Below the pieces are notes generated by a model. The model did no database searches, was not told the origin of the DNA, and saw only the letters and a list, made by a program, of their open reading frames with translations. This document shows positions 16,870-26,010 of a DNA stretch of 64,000 bases, piece by piece; positions within the stretch are counted from its first letter, which is position 1, and every line of letters begins with the position of its first letter. The stretch lies in contig DATIXQ010000117.1 in NCBI GenBank assembly GCA_035518375.1, positions 111,216 through 175,215 on the forward strand, written 5' to 3'. The translations under genes were made by a program, and so were the position numbers. The DNA comes from DATJLY01 sp035518375. Lineage in GTDB: Bacteria; Pseudomonadota; Alphaproteobacteria; ATCC43930; CGMCC-115725.

Positions 16870-18006
16870 TTAGGCGACGGCGAGAAGCGCGTCGAGCCGC
16901 TCGGCGTCGAGCCAGTCGTCGTTGCTGTCGGAGGCGAAGCGGAAACCCTGTTCGACCGGCACCGCGCCGGTCGAGGCGTAGCTCTCGCGCCGCCACCAGG
17001 CAAAGGAAGGTTCGATCACGAAGCGGTCGGCGAGCGCGAGCGTCTGGCGCGAATCGTCTTCCGTGACCATGACCTCGTGCAGTTTCTCGCCCGGGCGGAT
17101 GCCGACGATCTTGACGGGCAGATCAGGTGCAAGACACCGCGCAAGATCGGCGATGCGCATGCTCGGGATTTTCGGAACGAAGATCTCGCCGCCCTTCATG
17201 AGGCGGAGCGAGGATGCGACGAAATCGACGCCCTGCTGCAGCGTGATCCAGAACCGCGTCATGCGCTCGTCCGTGACCGGCAGGTATTCGGCGCCTTCGC
17301 TGACGAGCTTGCGGTAGAGCGGGATGACGCTGCCGCGCGAGCCCACGACATTGCCGTAGCGCACGACCGCAAAGCGCGTATCGCTCTTGCCGGAGAGGTT
17401 ATTGGCGGCGATGAAGATCTTGTCGGAGGCGAGCTTCGAGGCCCCATAGAGATTGATCGGATTGGCGGCTTTGTCCGTCGAAAGCGCGATTACGCGGCGG
17501 ATGCCATTACGCAAGGCGGCGCGCACGACGTTTTCGGCGCCCGATACATTGGTGCGGATGCATTCGAACGGATTGTACTCGGCCGCCGGCACCTGTTTCA
17601 GTGCGGCGGCGTGAATGATGAAGTCGACCTCGCGAGTCGCAAGCTCAAGCCGCTCGGCGTCACGCACGTCACCGATGAAAAAGCGCATGCGCGGAGCCGC
17701 TTCCGCTCCGAGATGCTGCTGCATCTCGTACTGCTTGTATTCGTCGCGCGAGAAGACAATGACCCGGCGGGCGCGGCTCCGCTTCAGGAGCGCGTCGATG
17801 AAGCGCCGGCCAAACGAGCCGGTCCCGCCAGTGACGAGGACGGATTTCTGATCGAACTGCCGATAGGCGTCCTCATCGCCTTCGGCGAAGTCGCGCAGCC
17901 GCGGCTTTTGTGGCGTACCCGGCTTGGCCGACGGCGCCGACGCCGGCCGCAAGAGCGCGACGCGCTCCCGCGCGAGGAGAGATGTGCTTTTAGCCATGCG
18001 CCCCAA
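16870..18006 (-). CDS. pseB: UDP-GlcNAc 4,6-dehydratase PseB/FlmA-like with N-terminal extension
   Basis: PseB catalyses the first step of pseudaminic acid synthesis, an inverting 4,6-dehydration of UDP-GlcNAc. The protein has 378 residues. The Rossmann motif VLVTGGTGSFGRRFI begins near residue 56, followed by VIVFSRDEYKQYEMQQ, FIIHAAALKQVPAAEYNPFE, the active-site stretch STDKAANPINLYGASKLASD, and PSMRIADLA. The first 50-odd residues are an extra Arg/Pro/Ala-rich segment not usual in the family; the true start could be the ATG at 17997. It follows flgL by 28 bp, so it is probably expressed with the flgK-flgL operon rather than with the sugar genes converging on it. Confidence 0.88.
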   Translation of the reverse strand: MGRMAKSTSLLARERVALLRPASAPSAKPGTPQKPRLRDFAEGDEDAYRQFDQKSVLVTGGTGSFGRRFIDALLKRSRARRVIVFSRDEYKQYEMQQHLGAEAAPRMRFFIGDVRDAERLELATREVDFIIHAAALKQVPAAEYNPFECIRTNVSGAENVVRAALRNGIRRVIALSTDKAANPINLYGASKLASDKIFIAANNLSGKSDTRFAVVRYGNVVGSRGSVIPLYRKLVSEGAEYLPVTDERMTRFWITLQQGVDFVASSLRLMKGGEIFVPKIPSMRIADLARCLAPDLPVKIVGIRPGEKLHEVMVTEDDSRQTLALADRFVIEPSFAWWRRESYASTGAVPVEQGFRFASDSNDDWLDAERLDALLAVA

Positions 18007-18033
18007 TGATCCCGAAGCTTGGTTAAGAGATTG

Positions 18034-18960
18034 CTATTTGAGGTAGTTCGCGAGCGAGAGGTTCTGCAGCATGTTGATGGACTGGTAGCTCGCCTCGAGC
18101 TGCGTCTGAAGCGTGTCGAGCTGGGTGATGACGGTCGCCGGGTCGGCCTGCGTAATGTCGCCAATGTTGCTCTGCGCCATCGTCTGCGCCTGCTGATGCA
18201 TCGTCAGCTCGGTATTGAGCTCGGACTGGTTCAACCCGATGGTGGAAGTGAGCTGCTGCAACGCCGTCCCGGCGGAGCTCAGCATCTGCTGCGCCGTGTT
18301 GACGTTGGCGACGTCGGTCGCGTTGGTCGGGTCGAGCGGCGGCGAGTTGGCGAGGAAATTGAGGACGCGGATGGCCTGCTCGAAGCCCGAGTTGTCGGCG
18401 GTCACGCCGTACTGAACATTGAGGTTGTTGTCGATTTGGGCCGAGGCGATCGAATCGTTGCCCTGGTAATAGCCGGCCGGTGGCGCGCCATTGACGGGCG
18501 TCGTCAGATCGCCGGGACTGGGCAGCCCAGCGGCGTCGAATGGCGCCTGGGTCGTGTCGCTGCCGCCGAAGAGATAGCCCTCTCCGCCTTGCGTGTTGAG
18601 ATAGTCGCCGATCTGCGCGAGGAGCGACTGTGCCTGCGTCTGGATCGTCGCACCGGTGGTATTGAAGGCGTTCGTCTGGAGTTGGCTCGCGAATTGCTCG
18701 ACAGAGGTTGCGATGTTCGAGGTGACAAGGCTCATGCTGCCGAGCTGCTGGTTCACAATGTTGATGGTGTTGATGAAGCCCTGCTGCTGCGTCGCCACGG
18801 AGTTGAGGTTGACGAGCTGCGCCGCCTGCGGGGCAATGCCGGAATAGGTTTGGCTCTTGAGCCCGGTCGAAATTTCGGTCTCGAGCGTGTTGCCTTGGGT
18901 GTTGAGTTGCGACAGGTTCTGGATGACCTGCTGCATCTGGGCGATGGTGCTGACCGACAT
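18034..18960 (-). CDS. flgL: Flagellar hook-filament junction protein FlgL
   Basis: FlgL (HAP3) joins hook and filament. The 308-residue protein has a flagellin-like N-terminal helix (IQNLSQLNTQGNTLETEIST) and C-terminal helix (QTQLEASYQSINMLQNLSLA), and the GYLFGGSDTTQAPF stretch commonly seen in FlgL where the central domain begins. It lies 8 bp behind flgK. Pfam-style resemblance to flagellin is expected; position and the YLFGG segment decide for FlgL. Confidence 0.93.
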   Translation of the reverse strand: MSVSTIAQMQQVIQNLSQLNTQGNTLETEISTGLKSQTYSGIAPQAAQLVNLNSVATQQQGFINTINIVNQQLGSMSLVTSNIATSVEQFASQLQTNAFNTTGATIQTQAQSLLAQIGDYLNTQGGEGYLFGGSDTTQAPFDAAGLPSPGDLTTPVNGAPPAGYYQGNDSIASAQIDNNLNVQYGVTADNSGFEQAIRVLNFLANSPPLDPTNATDVANVNTAQQMLSSAGTALQQLTSTIGLNQSELNTELTMHQQAQTMAQSNIGDITQADPATVITQLDTLQTQLEASYQSINMLQNLSLANYLK

Positions 18961-18968
18961 GGCGGCTC

Positions 18969-20378
18969 CTAGCTATTCATCAGCACTTCGAACATCGATT
19001 GTATGGTCGAGATGACCCGTGCCGAGGCGCTGTAGGCGTTCTGGTAGACGACGAGCTGGCTGAGCTCGGTGTCGAGATTGACACCCACGGCCGAGGAGTA
19101 TTGCGACTGCATCTGCGACAGGAGCGCGGACTGGTCGGTGGCATTCGAGGACGCGCTCGAGGCCGAGTTGGCGGCAGCGCCGATCACGTGCGCAACGTAG
19201 TCCGAAAGCGTCGTACTCGTTGCCGGCAGACTGCCTGCCGCGGCGAAGGCTGCAGTGTTTTGAAGATTTTGCGAGATGTTGGCGCTGATGGTCGGATCGG
19301 GCGCTGCAGCGCCCTGATCGAGCAGGCCGGGATTGGCGAGAAGGCTGGGATTGACCTCGATCGTCGCGGCGTTGTCCACGCCGGCCGCGATGTTGACGTT
19401 GGCGAAGATGTTGTGAGCGTCGTTGGTCGCGCCGAGGCCGCTGTTGGTAGTTTGAAGACTGGCGTCGCTCGAGGCGGCGAAGAGGTTGTTCGCAACCTGG
19501 TTGAGTTGGGCGGTGAGGTTGGGGAGCGTGGTATCGCGCACCTGGAGTAGCGCTCCGATTTCGCCGGTCGTCGTTTGCGCAGTCACGTCGGTGCCGTTGA
19601 GTGTCAGCGGCGAAAGCGTGCTTGCTGCCGTGATCGAGCCGCTTTGCGAATAGGAGAATTGCTGTACGTTGGTGTCGTCGACCAGCGACTGGCCGGACGT
19701 GGTTAGCACCGACATCATGCCGTTCGGACTGACGAAGCTCTGCACTCCGATATATTGAGCGACCTGCTGCAGCTTCTGGTCGCGCTGGTCCTGGAGCGCT
19801 GCGGTCGATTGCCCGAGCGACTGGAGCTTGCTGATCTGATTGTTGAGTTGGCCGATGCTCGTGAGGGCGGAGTTGACGATGCCGACATCGGTCGCAATTT
19901 GCGCGTCGGCGCCCTGGCGCATGGTTTGGATGCCGTCCGAGAAGTTGTTGAGCTGGCTCGCGAGCTGCTGCCCGGCATTGACGGCGTTCGCCTGCGCGGT
20001 CGGATCCTCGGGCGTGGCGGCGAGGGTCTGCATCGCGCCAGTGAAGGTGTTGAGGACGTCGGAGATGCCGATGCCGCTGCCGACCTTGCCGATGAGGCTC
20101 TGGAGCTGCTGCTGGTAGCTGTTGGCGGCGCTTGCGGCGCCCGAGAGCGTGGTCTGGCCGAGCACTTCTCCTTGGAGGCCGCTGTCGGTGAGGCGCTGGA
20201 TCTCGCCGGTGACGACGCCGGCGCCGCCGTTCGTCAACGCGTCGGAGGTCTGCGGCAGGGTCTCTTCGGAATAGCCGGGCGTTTGCGCGTTGGCGATGTT
20301 GCCGGCCAAGACCTGCAGCTGCGACTGGGTCGCGGTGAGGCCCGAGAGGGCATAGTTGAGGGCAATTGTGAGGCTCAT
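18969..20378 (-). CDS. flgK: Flagellar hook-associated protein FlgK
   Basis: FlgK (HAP1) sits between hook and FlgL. The 469-residue protein begins MSLTIALNYALSGLTATQSQ with LAGNIANAQTPGYSEE, the conserved rod/hook N-terminal motif, and ends with the matching C-terminal region (LDTELSQLVVYQNAYSASAR, then VISTIQSMFEVLM). The start is set by this motif; upstream in-frame sequence lies inside flgN and is Arg-rich. At 469 residues it is shorter than enterobacterial FlgK (about 550). It is followed 8 bp later by flgL. Confidence 0.95.
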   Translation of the reverse strand: MSLTIALNYALSGLTATQSQLQVLAGNIANAQTPGYSEETLPQTSDALTNGGAGVVTGEIQRLTDSGLQGEVLGQTTLSGAASAANSYQQQLQSLIGKVGSGIGISDVLNTFTGAMQTLAATPEDPTAQANAVNAGQQLASQLNNFSDGIQTMRQGADAQIATDVGIVNSALTSIGQLNNQISKLQSLGQSTAALQDQRDQKLQQVAQYIGVQSFVSPNGMMSVLTTSGQSLVDDTNVQQFSYSQSGSITAASTLSPLTLNGTDVTAQTTTGEIGALLQVRDTTLPNLTAQLNQVANNLFAASSDASLQTTNSGLGATNDAHNIFANVNIAAGVDNAATIEVNPSLLANPGLLDQGAAAPDPTISANISQNLQNTAAFAAAGSLPATSTTLSDYVAHVIGAAANSASSASSNATDQSALLSQMQSQYSSAVGVNLDTELSQLVVYQNAYSASARVISTIQSMFEVLMNS

Positions 20379-20386
20379 GGCGCTTC

Positions 20387-20830
20387 CTAGAGGCGGCGAT
20401 CGAGCGCGACGCCCGAAACACCAAGATCGCGCGTCGCGGGCTTTCGCGGCGCGTAGCACGCATGCGGGCGGCGGCTTTCGCGCACCGCGCGGACGACGGC
20501 GCCGATGAGACGCTCGGTCGCCATCCGCCCGACGCGGAGCGCACGCTCGTTGTCGGTCGCGGCGGCGACGAGGCGCTCGCCCATCGTGGTCCATTTCAGC
20601 CGCGCGGCAGCCGGGAGATTCGCGCCGTTCTCGCATTGCTTCAGCAGTCTGCGCAGCGTTTGCGTGAGCCGCGTCTTGTCGTCCTGGAGCGGCCCGATCT
20701 CGGCAATCTTGAGGCCGCGCACGAGCGCCGTTTCGCGCTCGAGCAGGACCGTGAGGTCGCGCACGATGGCAAGGAGTTCGGCCGGATCGAGCGGGGTGGC
20801 GGGCGCCGCTTGAGCAGGGGCGGGCGTCAT
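20387..20830 (-). CDS. FlgN-like flagellar export chaperone
   Basis: A 147-residue, mainly helical, basic protein located between flgJ and flgK, where FlgN-type chaperones for FlgK and FlgL are commonly encoded. The N-terminal half (LDPAELLAIVRDLTVLLERE followed by TALVRGLKIAEIGPLQDDKT) has the FlgN-like pattern of a long helix with LLxxE and a K-x6-LxxxK region; the C-terminal half is Arg-rich. The ATG overlaps the flgJ stop (ATGA). Sequence conservation in this family is low, so the assignment rests partly on position. Confidence 0.75.
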   Translation of the reverse strand: MTPAPAQAAPATPLDPAELLAIVRDLTVLLERETALVRGLKIAEIGPLQDDKTRLTQTLRRLLKQCENGANLPAAARLKWTTMGERLVAAATDNERALRVGRMATERLIGAVVRAVRESRRPHACYAPRKPATRDLGVSGVALDRRL

Positions 20831-21147
20831 TTCATCTCCTGTGTGCGCAGGATTTCGCGCTGCACCGCATCGGCGATGCCCATGCCGCCGCTTTTGGCGG
20901 CGATCTTGCTGTATTCCTGGATGAGCAGCGAACGGTAGATGGACTCGCCGTTGCCGCCGCCGAAGAGCCCATCCGTGCCGATACCGGAGAACATCGTCTC
21001 GAACGACTGCGACAAGAAGAAAGATTCGAAATCCTGCGCCGCCTTCAGTGCCGCCGAGGGGTCAGCCGTGGCGCCCGGTGCAGGCGCGCCGCGGCCGCCG
21101 GCGATGGTCGCGGTGGCTGCGGGCGAAAGGGCAGGGGTTTGGTCCAT
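20827..21147 (-). CDS. flgJ: Rod-binding protein FlgJ, N-terminal domain only
   Basis: This 106-residue protein matches the rod-binding domain of FlgJ (AAQDFESFFLSQSFETMFSG, with GESIYRSLLIQEYSKIAAKS and GMGIADAVQREIL). It lacks the muramidase domain of enterobacterial FlgJ, as is usual in alphaproteobacteria, so the wall-cutting enzyme must be encoded elsewhere. The ATG overlaps the flgI stop; a GTG three bases upstream is also possible. It is downstream of flgI and coupled to flgN. Confidence 0.9.
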   Translation of the reverse strand: MDQTPALSPAATATIAGGRGAPAPGATADPSAALKAAQDFESFFLSQSFETMFSGIGTDGLFGGGNGESIYRSLLIQEYSKIAAKSGGMGIADAVQREILRTQEMK

Positions 21148-22358
21148 CACATCAGCTCGATGTCGGCCTGGAGCGCCCCCGCGGCCTTGATCGCCTGGAG
21201 GATGCTGATCATGTCGCGCGGGCCGACACCCAGAGCATTGAGGCCATCGACGAGTTCCTGCAGGCTCACGCCCGCGGGCAGCAACGCCATACGCTTGTCC
21301 TTGTCCTCGTCGACCTGGAGATTGGTGCGCGGCACGACCACGGTCTGGGCGCCGCCCGACGGCGCGAACTGCACGCCGCGCCGGCCCGGCGTTTCGATCT
21401 CGCCATTGGCACCAACCGTCGGCACGGTCGTGCCTGCGGCAGAGAAGGGCGAGGGCTGCGAGACCTGCGGCGTCTCGGTGACGCGCACGGTGAGGTTCCC
21501 TTGCGCCACCGCAACCGTGCTGATGCGTACGCTTTCGCCCATGACGATGATGCCGTTGGCCTCATCGATGACGACGCGGGCCACCTCATCGGGCTCGACA
21601 TTGAGCTGCTCGATGTTGGTTAGGAGATCGACCACGCCGTCCTTCGACTTGGCGTCGAACTTGAGTGCGACGGTCGAAGGGTCGATCGCATCCGCGGTTT
21701 GGCGACCCAGATGCGCGTTGATGACCTCGGCGACACGCCGCGCGGTGGTGAGGTCGGGATTGCGCAGCATAAGGTTCATGCTGTGGAGATTGGAGAGCTC
21801 GAAGCCGATCTCACGCTCGACGATGGCGCCGCTTGCGACACGGCCCGCGGTCGGAACGCCTTTGGTCACGGATGCGCCTTCGCCCTTGGCGGCGACGCCG
21901 CCCGTCGCGACAGTGCCCTGTGCCACGGCATAGACTTCGCCGTCGGCGCCGAGAAGCGGCGTCACGAGCAGAGTCCCGCCCAACAGGCTCTTGGAGTTGC
22001 CGAGCGTCGAGACGGTGACGTCGATGCGCCCGCCCTGGCGCGCGAAGGGCGGCAGCGTCGCCGTAACCATGACGGCCGCGACATTATTGGTTCGGAGCGC
22101 CGTGTCGCGCGCGTTGACACCCAAGCGCTCGAGCATGCCGATGAGGCTCTCACGCGTGAAGATCGCCTGGTTGAGCGTGTCGCCGGTGCCGTTGAGCCCT
22201 ACCACCAGCCCATAGCCGACCAGGAGATTGTCGCGGATGCCCTCGAAATCGACGATGTCCTTGATGCGCGACATCGCGGCCGCGGGCTGGGGGCTCGCGA
22301 GCGCGAAAACGGCGCCCATGAGGGCGGTCAAGAAAAGCCGGAATAAACTGCGCATCAT
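21147..22358 (-). CDS. flgI: Flagellar P-ring protein FlgI
   Basis: FlgI forms the periplasmic P ring. The protein has about 403 residues with a signal peptide (MRSLFRLFLTALMGAVFALA, cleavage after a PAAA stretch) and the family core: RIKDIVDFEGIRDNLLVGYG, LVVGLNGTGDTL, NVAAVMVTATLPPFARQGGR, IDVTVSTLGNSKSLLGGTLL and a C-terminal LQELVDGLNALGVGPRDMIS. Start is one of two tandem ATGs (22358 or 22355). It heads flgI-flgJ-flgN-flgK-flgL-pseB and has a near-consensus sigma-54 promoter about 40 bp upstream, with ftr-like palindromes beyond. Confidence 0.96.
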   Translation of the reverse strand: MMRSLFRLFLTALMGAVFALASPQPAAAMSRIKDIVDFEGIRDNLLVGYGLVVGLNGTGDTLNQAIFTRESLIGMLERLGVNARDTALRTNNVAAVMVTATLPPFARQGGRIDVTVSTLGNSKSLLGGTLLVTPLLGADGEVYAVAQGTVATGGVAAKGEGASVTKGVPTAGRVASGAIVEREIGFELSNLHSMNLMLRNPDLTTARRVAEVINAHLGRQTADAIDPSTVALKFDAKSKDGVVDLLTNIEQLNVEPDEVARVVIDEANGIIVMGESVRISTVAVAQGNLTVRVTETPQVSQPSPFSAAGTTVPTVGANGEIETPGRRGVQFAPSGGAQTVVVPRTNLQVDEDKDKRMALLPAGVSLQELVDGLNALGVGPRDMISILQAIKAAGALQADIELM

Positions 22359-22393
22359 CGGGCCTGGCCAAGCGGGTCGCTTTGCCCTTTCCA

Positions 22394-22409
22394 TGCCAAT
22401 CCCGTGCCA
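22394..22409 (-). promoter_or_regulatory. Sigma-54 promoter for flgI operon
   Basis: The minus strand reads TGGCACGGGATTGGCA: a perfect -24 element and one mismatch in the -12 element, with correct spacing. The predicted start near 22383 leaves a 25-nt leader to flgI. A second, weaker match (TGGCATGGAAAGGGCA) overlaps at 22383-22398. Confidence 0.7.
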
Positions 22410-22462
22410 TCGCAAAACCGGCCAAACACCGCGATTTTTCGCTGTTTTCTCGCGGCGTAGGG

Positions 22463-22498
22463 CGGCAATCGCTGCCATTAGGCGGGCAAATTTTGCCG
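22463..22498. promoter_or_regulatory. ftr-like palindrome pair between flgI and fliX
   Basis: CGGCAATCGCTGCCA (22463-22477) and GGGCAAATTTTGCCG (22484-22498) each miss one arm base and have centres 21 bp apart, the same spacing as at fliF. They lie 80-115 bp upstream of the predicted flgI start and only a few bases from the fliX CtrA box, so one activator could influence both directions. Confidence 0.6.
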
Positions 22499-22504
22499 CT
22501 GCCC

Positions 22505-22520
22505 TTAAGTCCGCCTTAAC
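22505..22520 (+). promoter_or_regulatory. Perfect CtrA box upstream of fliX
   Basis: TTAA-GTCCGCC-TTAAC is a full match to TTAA-N7-TTAAC, 25 bp before the fliX ATG. fliX is a CtrA-controlled class II gene in Caulobacter, with the same divergent flgI neighbour. This is the strongest CtrA site in the window. Confidence 0.65.
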
Positions 22521-22544
22521 CTTGCGCCCGCGATCTTCTCGCGC

Positions 22545-22961
22545 ATGCGGATTGAATGGAACCCGTTGTTGCGTCCGGCGACGCAGCGTCGGGACGAGAA
22601 AGCGACGGTTGGCGACCGCTCGTTCAGCACAGCATTGAGCGGTGAGGCGGGCGCCGCTCAATCGCTCAAAGGTGCAAGCGCCACGCCGGCGATCGAGGGG
22701 CTCCTGACGCTTCAGGAAATCGCAGACGGCTTGGGCGGACGTAAGCGCGCGATCCAGCGCGGCGAGAAACTGCTTGATGCGCTCGACGGCGTGCGCCACG
22801 CGCTCCTCGCAGGAGCCCTGCCGCGCGCGCAGCTCGAAACATTGGCGCGGCTCGCCGCCGAGACGACACCGCTCGTCGACGACGCGCGGCTTCAGGAAAT
22901 CCTCGCCGAGATCGAGGTGCGTGCGGCGGTGGAGCTCGCGAAGCTCGACAGCGCGATCTGA
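22545..22961 (+). CDS. fliX: Flagellar assembly regulator FliX
   Basis: FliX couples completion of the basal body to FlbD-dependent, sigma-54 transcription in Caulobacter. The 138-residue protein matches the family: a variable N-terminus starting MRIEW, then GLLTLQEIADG, a basic RKRAIQRGEKLLDALDGVRH helix, and the C-terminal LQEILAEIEVRAAVELAKLD. It is divergent from flgI and upstream of dksA, the same neighbourhood as in Caulobacter. A perfect CtrA box precedes it. Its presumed partner FlbD is not in this window. Confidence 0.92.
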   Translation: MRIEWNPLLRPATQRRDEKATVGDRSFSTALSGEAGAAQSLKGASATPAIEGLLTLQEIADGLGGRKRAIQRGEKLLDALDGVRHALLAGALPRAQLETLARLAAETTPLVDDARLQEILAEIEVRAAVELAKLDSAI

Positions 22962-22966
22962 CGCCG

Positions 22967-22984
22967 CGCTCCGCTTGCGGAGCG
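22967..22984 (+). terminator. Hairpin between fliX and dksA
   Basis: CGCTCCGC-TT-GCGGAGCG is a perfect 8-bp inverted repeat 5 bp after the fliX stop. No T-run follows, so termination is uncertain; it may separate fliX from dksA expression. Confidence 0.35.
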
Positions 22985-23031
22985 AAGAGGCGATTCATAT
23001 ACTCTCCGCGCTTGGATCGCGGGAGTGGTGT

Positions 23032-23448
23032 ATGCCTCTGAAGCTGCCGGTCGGCTACCGTCCGTCCGACGACGAAGAGTTCATGAATCCGCGACAGCTC
23101 GAGTATTTTAGACAAAAACTCCTGCTGTGGCGCACCGAGCTCGTGGCGGAATCTTCGGAGACGCTGCTTCACCTGAAGCACGAAAGTCTGGCTGAGCCCG
23201 ACGTTACTGATCGCGCCTCGCTCGAGACCGATCGCGGCATCGAACTCCGAACGCGCGACCGTGAGCGCAAGCTCATCGCCAAGATCGACGCGGCGCTGAT
23301 GCGCATCGAGGACGGCAGCTACGGCTTCTGCGAGGAGACCGATCAACCGATCGGCATTCGCCGTCTCGAGGCGCGGCCGATCGCGACCCTATGCGTCGAG
23401 GCGCAGGAACGCCACGAGCGCCTCGAGCGCACGCAGCGCGAGGAATAG
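23032..23448 (+). CDS. dksA: RNA polymerase-binding transcription factor DksA
   Basis: DksA binds the RNA polymerase secondary channel and works with ppGpp. The 138-residue protein has an N-terminal coiled coil (MNPRQLEYFRQKLLLWRTEL through LIAKIDAALMRIEDGSYGFC) and the C-terminal finger region FCEETDQPIGIRRLEARPIA with TLCVEAQERHE. Only two of the four zinc-ligand cysteines of E. coli DksA are kept, as in many alphaproteobacterial homologues. A GGGAGTGG ribosome-binding site precedes the ATG. It is next to fliX. Confidence 0.94.
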   Translation: MPLKLPVGYRPSDDEEFMNPRQLEYFRQKLLLWRTELVAESSETLLHLKHESLAEPDVTDRASLETDRGIELRTRDRERKLIAKIDAALMRIEDGSYGFCEETDQPIGIRRLEARPIATLCVEAQERHERLERTQREE

Positions 23449-23483
23449 CCCGTCACGCGGCAGGTTGCAGCGCTCGGCGCCTT

Positions 23484-24242
23484 CTAGAACGGCGCCACGA
23501 TGTCGAGAAGCTGCTCGCCATAACGCGGCTGCTGATCGTTTGTGAGCGCGCCGCGTCCGGCGTAGGAGACACGCGCCTCGGCCAGCTTGTCGAGCGTGGT
23601 CGTATTGACCGAGGTGATGTCCTGCGGGCGCAGGACGCCGGTAATCTGCAATTCCCGTACCTCGTTGTTGACGCGGATCTCCTGGCGCCCCTGGACCACG
23701 AGGTTGCCGTTGGGCAGCACCTGCATGACCGTGGCCGCGACCTCCAACGTCACTTGCTCCTCGCGTGTGATCGCTGCCTTGCCGTCGTTGTTCGTCGTTC
23801 CGTTCACGTTGACGAGGCTTGCCGGATTGGCGGCGTGCGGCAGGAATTTCGGGATCTGCTGCTCAAGGCCAAATAGGTTGCTGATGCCGTCCTGCTCGGC
23901 CGTGGTGCGCTGCGTCTGCGTCTCGTTGTTGAACTGCGCCTTGTCGTCGAAACTGATGTCGATCGTGAGGATGTCGCCGACATTGGCCGCGCGCTGGTCC
24001 TTGAAGAAGGCGCGGCTTCCGGCCTTCCACAATGAATTGGGCCGCCGTTCGGTCACGATGGGGTCGGGCATCGGCATCGAGACCGGCTGATAGCCCGGCT
24101 GGGTCTTCGGATTCTGGATCGTCGTGAGGGGCGGGGATTCGCCGATCTGCGTCAGGCGCGTCCACGCGCTGCAGCCATCGAGCGCCGCAACGAGCGCAAG
24201 TGCCGCGGCAAGGCGGAAGGATCGGGTGTGGAGCAGGGGCAT
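23484..24242 (-). CDS. flgH: Flagellar L-ring lipoprotein FlgH
   Basis: FlgH forms the outer-membrane L ring. The 252-residue protein has a signal peptide with a lipobox-like LDGC near residue 23 and the family blocks NSLWKAGSRAFFKDQRAANV, GDILTIDISFDDKAQFNNET, NGNLVVQGRQEIRVNNEVRE and LQITGVLRPQDI. It is the last gene of flgF-flgG-flgA-flgH, 8 bp after flgA. Confidence 0.95.
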   Translation of the reverse strand: MPLLHTRSFRLAAALALVAALDGCSAWTRLTQIGESPPLTTIQNPKTQPGYQPVSMPMPDPIVTERRPNSLWKAGSRAFFKDQRAANVGDILTIDISFDDKAQFNNETQTQRTTAEQDGISNLFGLEQQIPKFLPHAANPASLVNVNGTTNNDGKAAITREEQVTLEVAATVMQVLPNGNLVVQGRQEIRVNNEVRELQITGVLRPQDITSVNTTTLDKLAEARVSYAGRGALTNDQQPRYGEQLLDIVAPF

Positions 24243-24250
24243 GATCCCTC

Positions 24251-25207
24251 CTAGCGGGCCGCAGTCTGGGGTGGCACCGGTGAGCCCGGAAGGCTCACCG
24301 CGACCGTGCCGGGCGCGGTTACCGTTGCGTCGATCACGCGGTTCGATTTCGTGTTGGCGATGCGCACGAGAGCGCCGTTGGCACCATCCTCGAGCGCCGT
24401 CCCCTGCGCCGTCAGCTCGAGCGAAGACGTGTGCAGCTCGATCGAGACGAGCTGACCCTTGTGCACGAGGATCGGCAGCGCGAGATCGCCGAGCCGTACC
24501 GGAATTCCCGCCGCAAGGGGACGGCGCGGACTTTTCCCGATTATCTGCTGCCCGTCGGTCGCGGTGTCGACCCCGACGCGCTCGCGCGCGACCTTGATCG
24601 TATCAAGGTCGCCTGGCGCGATCACCGCACCGGGCCCGATCGCGTGATTCAGAACCGGCAGCGTGACCCGGAAAACGAGGCGCCCCGTGACGCGTCGCCG
24701 CTCGGCCGTGGGATCGCCCGCTGGCGCCGACACATAGGCCGAGATGTGGCCCGTGCGGTTGTCGATCGTCAGTCCGTCGACGGCAAGGTCGGTTGCGGCG
24801 TTCGCCGGGACGAAGAGGCTAAGGCCCGGATTGTCGAGTTGAAGCTCGGCGTCATCGACGGGCTCCCGCGCAGCGATCTCCTGCAGCAGCTGCCGCTTCA
24901 CCGCGTCGCTGTCGATGACGCGGGTTGCGCGCACGATCATGACCTGGTCGTAGGCCGAACGCGGCCGCCAGTCGAGATTGTGCTCGCGCGCGGCAGCGGC
25001 AAGCCAGTCGGCGCCATAGGTGATGCGGGTACCGGGCGGAGGCGCCGCCACCAGCGGATCTCCGGCGTGCGCGCCGGCATCGGCGAAGACGTCGCCAATA
25101 TGCACCACGGCCGCATCGATCGTGACGGCGGGCTTCAGGCTCTGCGCCAGTGCGGAAGGCGCGAGCGCGAGAACAGCGGCAAATGCCAAAGCGAGAATGC
25201 GGGTCAT
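24251..25207 (-). CDS. flgA: P-ring assembly chaperone FlgA
   Basis: FlgA is a periplasmic chaperone for P-ring (FlgI) assembly. The 318-residue protein has a signal peptide (MTRILALAFAAVLALAPSAL), an N-terminal module with ITYGADWLAAAAREHNLDWR, and the C-terminal SAF domain (VIAPGDLDTIKVARERV, QQIIGKSPRRPLAAGIPVRL, KGQLVSIELHTSSLELTAQG), which is the conserved part of FlgA. It follows flgG by 3 bp. Confidence 0.94.
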   Translation of the reverse strand: MTRILALAFAAVLALAPSALAQSLKPAVTIDAAVVHIGDVFADAGAHAGDPLVAAPPPGTRITYGADWLAAAAREHNLDWRPRSAYDQVMIVRATRVIDSDAVKRQLLQEIAAREPVDDAELQLDNPGLSLFVPANAATDLAVDGLTIDNRTGHISAYVSAPAGDPTAERRRVTGRLVFRVTLPVLNHAIGPGAVIAPGDLDTIKVARERVGVDTATDGQQIIGKSPRRPLAAGIPVRLGDLALPILVHKGQLVSIELHTSSLELTAQGTALEDGANGALVRIANTKSNRVIDATVTAPGTVAVSLPGSPVPPQTAAR

Positions 25208-25210
25208 GGC

Positions 25211-25996
<786 letters not shown>

Positions 25997-26010
25997 GGAT
26001 CAGATCCCCG

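Noticed and set aside
16866..16870. A missing gene between the SpsF-like and pseB genes
   Set aside because: The two genes converge with only 3 bp between their stops, so there is no space.
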